Assembly: GCA_964523675.1 (NCBI GenBank)
Contig: CAZFZT010000121.1
Coordinates: forward strand, 1-6,612
Direction of reading: 5' to 3'
DNA: 6,612 nucleotides
Origin: CAZFZT01 sp964523675
Lineage (GTDB): Bacteria > Planctomycetota > Phycisphaerae > Phycisphaerales > SM1A02
Positions 5,851 through 6,612 of the stretch are shown piece after piece (position 1 is the first letter of the stretch; each line of letters begins with the position of its first letter). The notes under the pieces were generated by a model, which was not told where the DNA came from, did no database searches, and saw only the letters and a program-made list of their open reading frames with translations. A program made the position numbers and the translations under genes.

Positions 5851-5890
5851 CGCACTGCGCCATGGGGGCGCATTGCGCTCATTCGTTTTT
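5851..5890 (+). promoter_or_regulatory. leader hairpin with ATGGG loop and T run, upstream of the second Cys-rich gene
   Basis: CGCA at 5851-5854 and TGCGCC at 5856-5861 pair with GGCGCA at 5867-5872 and TGCG at 5874-5877: ten pairs with one C-T mismatch, around the loop ATGGG at 5862-5866. T5 follows at 5886-5890. The ATG at 5966 is 75 bases further on. The loop and the trailing T run match the element at 1289-1321 while the stem sequence differs, as expected if the structure rather than the sequence is conserved. It lies beyond the ankyrin terminator, so it is not needed to end that transcript. Confidence 0.5.
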
Positions 5891-5953
5891 GGGAAGTGGA
5901 GGGTTTGGTTCAACCCGATGCTGGTTGGCATCCGCTTCTGAACTTTGGGTGTG

Positions 5954-5959
5954 AAGGAG
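5954..5959 (+). promoter_or_regulatory. ribosome binding site deciding the start at 5966
   Basis: AAGGAG lies six bases before the ATG at 5966, ideal spacing. It fixes the start ahead of a clear signal peptide. Confidence 0.9.
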
Positions 5960-5965
5960 ATAGAA

Positions 5966-6612
5966 ATGAAAGATCATTGTTTTGGACAGGCAAACCATGT
6001 GCGTACGGTTTCGGCGGTGCATCGCTCACTATGGATGGGTGTCGGCCGACTGCCGCTATTTGTGTTAGTTGCGATGTTGACGGTGTTCAGCGGGGCGAGT
6101 GTCGCGAATGCGCAGACGCCGGGCTGCCCCGCGGACCTTGATAAGAGCGGTGCGGTCGGTGTGCCGGATCTGCTGGAGTTGCTCGCATGCTGGGGCCCGG
6201 TGGCGATCGGCACTCCATGTGCGAGCGCGGACCTGACGGGGGACGAGAATGTGGGTGTTCCCGATTTGCTCGAACTGCTTGCCGCATGGGGCGACTGTCC
6301 AGCACCGCCCACTGAGTGTGGCGACGAGGGCACGGGTAGCTGTTGCGAAGCAAACGGTTCAGCGTACTGTGACGATGCAGACTGCTGTGAGTCAGTGTGT
6401 GCGAAGGACCCCTTCTGCTGCAACAACACGTGGGACAGTCTGTGCGCCGAGGCAGCGGTTGAACTCTGTGTCGTCTGCTTCGAGTGCGGCAGCAAGAGTG
6501 CCGGCGAATGCTGCGAGGCGAATGGCACGCCTTATTGCAATGATGAGGTTTGCTGCGAGATCGTTTGCGCGGGCGATCCCTTCTGCTGTGAGACGTCATG
6601 GGATAGTCTCTG
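5966..6612 (+). CDS. second secreted Cys-rich protein with dockerin-like pair (3' end outside window)
   Basis: 215 codons are visible and the frame is still open at the window edge. Long signal peptide: basic N-region with Arg13, Arg20 and Arg29, hydrophobic core about 29-46, likely cleavage after Ala-Asn-Ala49. Directly after it stand two dockerin-like EF loops: Asp57, Asp59, Ser61, Asp68; then Asp89, Thr91, Asp93, Asp100, with Thr in place of the usual third-position Asp. Each runs into VPDLLELLAxWG. Then comes one full 44-residue Cys module (residues 125-168) and the start of another (from 181), both of the type repeated in the gene at 1365 and both with the invariant Trp (156 and 212). 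It lacks the LNR-like repeats of its paralogue. An extracellular, disulfide-rich, calcium-binding protein is the natural inference; function is unknown. The proximity and shared modules suggest local duplication. Confidence 0.88.
   Translation, partial: MKDHCFGQANHVRTVSAVHRSLWMGVGRLPLFVLVAMLTVFSGASVANAQTPGCPADLDKSGAVGVPDLLELLACWGPVAIGTPCASADLTGDENVGVPDLLELLAAWGDCPAPPTECGDEGTGSCCEANGSAYCDDADCCESVCAKDPFCCNNTWDSLCAEAAVELCVVCFECGSKSAGECCEANGTPYCNDEVCCEIVCAGDPFCCETSWDSL
6125..6298 (+). other. dockerin-like paired calcium loops at the mature N-terminus
   Basis: Two 12-residue EF-type loops, each leading into the helix VPDLLELLAxWG, begin five residues after the predicted signal cleavage site. They are close to the pair at 1881-2048. 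Position 3 of the second loop is Thr instead of Asp, which may weaken calcium binding there. Confidence 0.72.
6338..6612 (+). repeat. 44-residue Cys-rich modules in the second gene
   Basis: One complete copy at 6338-6469 (44 codons, same Cys spacing as in the large gene) and a second from 6506 that is cut by the window edge after the Trp codon TGG at 6599-6601. The bases around that codon, ACGTCA-TGG-GAT, are identical to those around the TAG at 4323-4325 except for the one changed base. Confidence 0.88.

Noticed and set aside
5896..6141. 81-codon + strand frame at the start of the second Cys-rich gene
   Set aside because: Starts without a ribosome site and lies in a different frame over the signal peptide and dockerin region of the gene at 5966, which has a strong site and recognisable domains.

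Overview
The window looks like a chromosomal segment from a planctomycete, most likely of the Phycisphaerae type. The grounds are the large secreted proteins packed with Cys-Cys pairs, the dockerin-like calcium loops ending in a 'DLLxLLAxWG' helix, the modular extracellular architecture and the GC-rich codon use. This assignment rests on family knowledge; no marker gene is present.

Layout, left to right, all on the + strand. (1) Positions 1-49 hold a short 7-base tandem repeat. (2) Positions 59-1066 encode a membrane-anchored zinc-finger (zf-HC2) anti-sigma-factor-like protein. (3) A gene-free stretch at 1067-1364 carries a strong hairpin followed by a T run. (4) From 1365 runs a giant secreted Cys-rich protein. 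It is built from 50-residue Notch/LNR-like repeats, a pair of dockerin-like EF-hand loops, many copies of a very regular 44-residue Cys-rich module and two beta-sandwich-like domains. Its frame is closed by TAG at 4323-4325, exactly where every other copy of the module has an invariant Trp. The same frame then continues with intact modules to a TGA at 4863-4865, followed by a textbook UUCG-loop terminator. (5) Positions 5111-5749 encode a lipoprotein with ankyrin repeats, followed by a second, weaker terminator. (6) From 5966 to the window edge runs the start of a second secreted protein with the same dockerin pair and 44-residue modules.

Genes 4 and 6 are paralogues in architecture: signal peptide, dockerin pair and Cys modules, with repeats added in gene 4. 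They also share an unusual leader: a hairpin with the same ATGGG loop but a different, compensating stem, followed by five T residues, ahead of the ribosome binding site. I infer that the two genes form a co-regulated surface or extracellular-protein locus, with the ankyrin lipoprotein lying between them and an anti-sigma-like regulator upstream. Nothing in the sequence proves that the regulator controls them.

The observations most worth following are the Trp-to-amber codon inside an otherwise intact gene and the shared ATGGG-loop leader hairpin.
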